Below are positions 13,110 to 14,910 of a DNA stretch of 14,910 bases, piece after piece. Where the stretch lies: positions 1-14,910 of the forward strand of contig CATMOP010000008.1 of the NCBI GenBank assembly GCA_950072225.1, read 5' to 3'. The DNA is from an uncultured Nitrospina sp. (GTDB lineage Bacteria > Nitrospinota > Nitrospinia > Nitrospinales > VA-1). The notes under the pieces are model-generated. The model was given only the letters and a program-made list of their open reading frames with translations. It was not told the origin of the DNA and ran no database searches. The translations under genes were made by a program, and so were the position numbers. Position 1 is the stretch's first letter. The number at the start of each line of letters is the position of its first letter.

Positions 13110-14003
13110 TTATTTGGGATCTTTCGAGCGGCCGCAACGAAAGCCCAAAATACTATCCTTTCTTCCAGGCGAAGCGGCAAAACGTTTAGCAGTACGGATA
13201 TCCACGCTTCTCGCGTCCCACGAGCCGCCCCGGAAAACGCGGTTTTGTTTATTCTCGGGACCAGTCGGGTTCATCATCGGGGCATTTTTATAATAAAACT
13301 GGTCATAGAAATCATCGACCCATTCCGAAACGTTGCCCGCCATATCATAAATCCCATAAACGCTTCGCCCCATAGGATAACTTCCCACCGGGCCCATGTA
13401 AGGGTATCCATCACCCGTTCCCGCTAAATTAGCACGTTCGGGGAGGATCTTGTTTCCCCATGGATATTTGAGCCCGTGAGTACCCCGCGCCGCTTTTTCC
13501 CACTCCGCCTCGGTCAAAAGCCTTTTGCCGGCCCAGTTACAATAGTTGACCGAATCGTGCCAGGAAACCCCAACGACAGCATGACGGGGAACCTTCATGA
13601 CCTTACTGTCCCCTTGAAAAAACGGAACCGAAGGCTCCACATAATTGGCCGCCTTACGATACCTGTTATACGCCTCCACGCTCACCTCATATTTATCCAC
13701 ATAAAATGCATCGAGGTAAATTTCCTGCATGGGTTTTTCGTCATAGCCTCCTGAATCGGACCCGCGGGAAAAAATTCCTTCAGGCACCAAAATCATTTCC
13801 CGTCCATCATCTCCGACAAGGGTTTCATAGATACTGAAATCCCGGCTGTCAGCAACTTCCACATTGTTGGTTTTTTTAGCCATTTGTTGTACTCTCTCAT
13901 CGTGGTCAATGGATTTTTTTATCTCCCAGATGATGACCCCAACAAATACAATGGCAATCGCGAAACAACCTATAATTGCAATCATTAAATTCTTGTCACG
14001 CAT
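13110..14003 (-). CDS. Membrane-anchored FGE-sulfatase (SUMF1-like) protein lacking catalytic cysteines
   Basis: Has the formylglycine-generating-enzyme fold used by sulfatase activators, but also by many proteins with other roles. A single membrane segment (residues 7-26) anchors the 297-residue protein, with the fold presumably in the periplasm. The fold starts near residue 68 (REMILVPEGIF-RGS). It continues with VDKYEVSVEAY, GVSWHDSVNYCNWAGKRLLT-EAEWEKAARG (145-174), YPWGN, YDMAGNVSEWVDD (219-231) and RVFRGGSWDARS (255-266), ending LGFRCGRS. Active FGEs have two cysteines, one two residues and one seven residues after the tyrosine/tryptophan of RGGS(Y/W). Here those positions are Ala264 and Ile269, so classical formylglycine chemistry is not expected. 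AGGG about 11 bases upstream is a weak ribosome-binding site. It is divergent from the phosphatase gene. Confidence 0.9.
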   Translation of the reverse strand: MRDKNLMIAIIGCFAIAIVFVGVIIWEIKKSIDHDERVQQMAKKTNNVEVADSRDFSIYETLVGDDGREMILVPEGIFSRGSDSGGYDEKPMQEIYLDAFYVDKYEVSVEAYNRYRKAANYVEPSVPFFQGDSKVMKVPRHAVVGVSWHDSVNYCNWAGKRLLTEAEWEKAARGTHGLKYPWGNKILPERANLAGTGDGYPYMGPVGSYPMGRSVYGIYDMAGNVSEWVDDFYDQFYYKNAPMMNPTGPENKQNRVFRGGSWDARSVDIRTAKRFAASPGRKDSILGFRCGRSKDPK

Positions 14004-14061
14004 ATTTTTTTAGCCCTGTATAAAGCGATATTTTTTTTAAATGGATGAATATGAATGGATG

Positions 14062-14089
14062 ATTATAATTTAAACAGTGATTAAAGCAA
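14062..14089 (-). promoter_or_regulatory. Candidate sigma-70-type promoter for the FGE-like gene
   Basis: On the minus strand TTGCTT (14084-14089) is followed after 16 bases by a perfect TATAAT (14062-14067). Transcription would start near 14055, about 50 bases before the ATG at 14003. Because the -10 box lies in the palindrome ATTATAAT, a TATAAT also reads on the plus strand (14064-14069) toward the phosphatase gene. No good -35 partner was found for that direction. Confidence 0.5.
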
Positions 14090-14153
14090 CGATATTTTCC
14101 CCGGTTCTGCCCTCTTACCCGGAAGTTTTCTCAACCCTAAGGTTATTTCAGCC

Positions 14154-14910
14154 ATGAAATTACTGGAAGTTAAAGATGTTGCGTTGTCCATTATGAAACC
14201 CGCGAAGGCGGAAGTTTTAAAATGGTACCGAGGAAAGTTTTCCGTTGATCTGAAAGAGGACCGGAGTCCCGTTACCATCGCGGACCGGAAGGCGGAAGAG
14301 ATTCTGCGTAAAAAACTTTCCCAACATTTTCCCGACCACGGGATCATAGGAGAGGAGTTTGGCAGCCACAACCCGAATGCCGAATGGGTCTGGACTATCG
14401 ATCCTGTGGATGGAACCCGGTCATTTGTGAGGGGACTGCCCCTTTTCGCATCCATGATAGCCCTCCTGCACAAGAGGGAACCGGTTTTGGGCATCATCGA
14501 ACTCCCGGCCCTGGGGGAAACTGCGTGGGCAGTAAAAGGAAAAGGTGCCTTTGCAAATGGACAGCGGCTTAGAGTTTCTTCACAGTCCCGCCTAAAAGGA
14601 GCTTTTGTCGCAGTGGCAGACCATTATTGTTTTCGTAGCGAAAAATGCACCTTCCTTTTCAACCGCCTGAACCAGGAAGCCGGGATCGTGAGAACCTACC
14701 CCGATGCGTTTGGTCACTTAATGGCAATAAGAGGTGTTGTGGATGTGATGGTGGACCCGCTTGCCAAAATATGGGACTACGCCCCTTGTAAAATCCTGGT
14801 TCAGGAGGCTGGGGGCCGTTTTGCGAACTTCGCGGGTAGCCGCGCCAGCATTGAAGAAGGAACCGCCGTGGTGGGAAATTCCAAAATTGTCCAGCAGGTT
14901 CGTAAAATTT
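14154..14910 (+). CDS. Inositol-monophosphatase-family phosphatase, possibly histidinol-phosphatase (cut by window edge)
   Basis: Mg2+-dependent, lithium-sensitive-type phosphomonoesterase fold. The 252 residues seen include the family metal and catalytic sites: GEEFG (66-70), TIDPVDGTRSFVRGLPLFAS (81-100) and WDYAPCKILVQEAGG (207-221). The wording IDPVDGT-SF-RG, RTYPDAFGH and VDVMVDP is closer to histidinol-phosphatase-type members than to classic inositol monophosphatases or CysQ. That substrate is a guess from motif resemblance. Frame open to the right edge; the family is usually about 255-275 residues, so only a few codons are missing. TAAGG about 11 bases upstream of the ATG is a loose ribosome-binding site. 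An in-frame stop lies about 70 bases upstream with no other start codon between. Confidence 0.9.
   Translation, partial: MKLLEVKDVALSIMKPAKAEVLKWYRGKFSVDLKEDRSPVTIADRKAEEILRKKLSQHFPDHGIIGEEFGSHNPNAEWVWTIDPVDGTRSFVRGLPLFASMIALLHKREPVLGIIELPALGETAWAVKGKGAFANGQRLRVSSQSRLKGAFVAVADHYCFRSEKCTFLFNRLNQEAGIVRTYPDAFGHLMAIRGVVDVMVDPLAKIWDYAPCKILVQEAGGRFANFAGSRASIEEGTAVVGNSKIVQQVRKI

Overview
This window looks like chromosomal DNA of a Gram-negative bacterium with moderate GC. The Gram-negative call rests on an MlaA outer-membrane lipid protein and a lipoprotein-type signal on an FG-GAP protein. The gene order rpsF-ssb-rpsR-DUF2232-rplI-dnaB, together with a large membrane/aminopropyltransferase-like/TPR fusion, suggests a deltaproteobacterial or Nitrospinota-like lineage. 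That placement is inference from gene content and order only. No rRNA, tRNA, CRISPR array, transposase or phage gene was seen.

Region 1 (1-3868, minus strand) is a classic ribosomal/replication operon. In transcription order it holds rpsF (bS6), ssb, rpsR (bS18, four-cysteine zinc type), a DUF2232 membrane protein, rplI (bL9 with an acidic tail) and dnaB, whose C-terminal part lies beyond the left edge. The rpsF-to-DUF2232 genes are tightly packed. rplI and dnaB are each preceded by copies of a palindromic intergenic repeat. rpsF and DUF2232 appear to use TTG starts.

Region 2 (3869-5470) is a divergent promoter region followed by a plus-strand lipoprotein whose seven calcium-loop/FG-GAP repeats predict a seven-bladed beta-propeller. 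A 21-codon leader ORF with a strong, possibly sequestered Shine-Dalgarno sequence ends on the lipoprotein's start codon.

Region 3 (5471-12938, minus strand) holds, in transcription order, a 1022-residue fusion (two homologous membrane halves, a spermidine-synthase-like domain, TPRs), a membrane-anchored TPR protein, mlaA, and a YyaL/SPATA20-type thioredoxin-domain protein. The gaps of 89 to 228 bp leave open whether they are co-transcribed. Two TPR proteins next to MlaA suggest envelope-related functions, but this is only context.

Region 4 (12939-14910) holds a membrane-anchored formylglycine-generating-enzyme-like protein lacking both catalytic cysteines (minus strand), then a divergent, right-truncated inositol-monophosphatase/histidinol-phosphatase-like gene (plus strand).

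The most notable non-coding signal is a dispersed family of palindromic intergenic repeats at about 961-1027, 1621-1782, 7747-7795 and 12943-13106, with a weaker relative at 5388-5426. The copies share sub-modules in both orientations, and one copy carries an extra internal unit. No clearly new multi-gene defence or metabolic system was identified.
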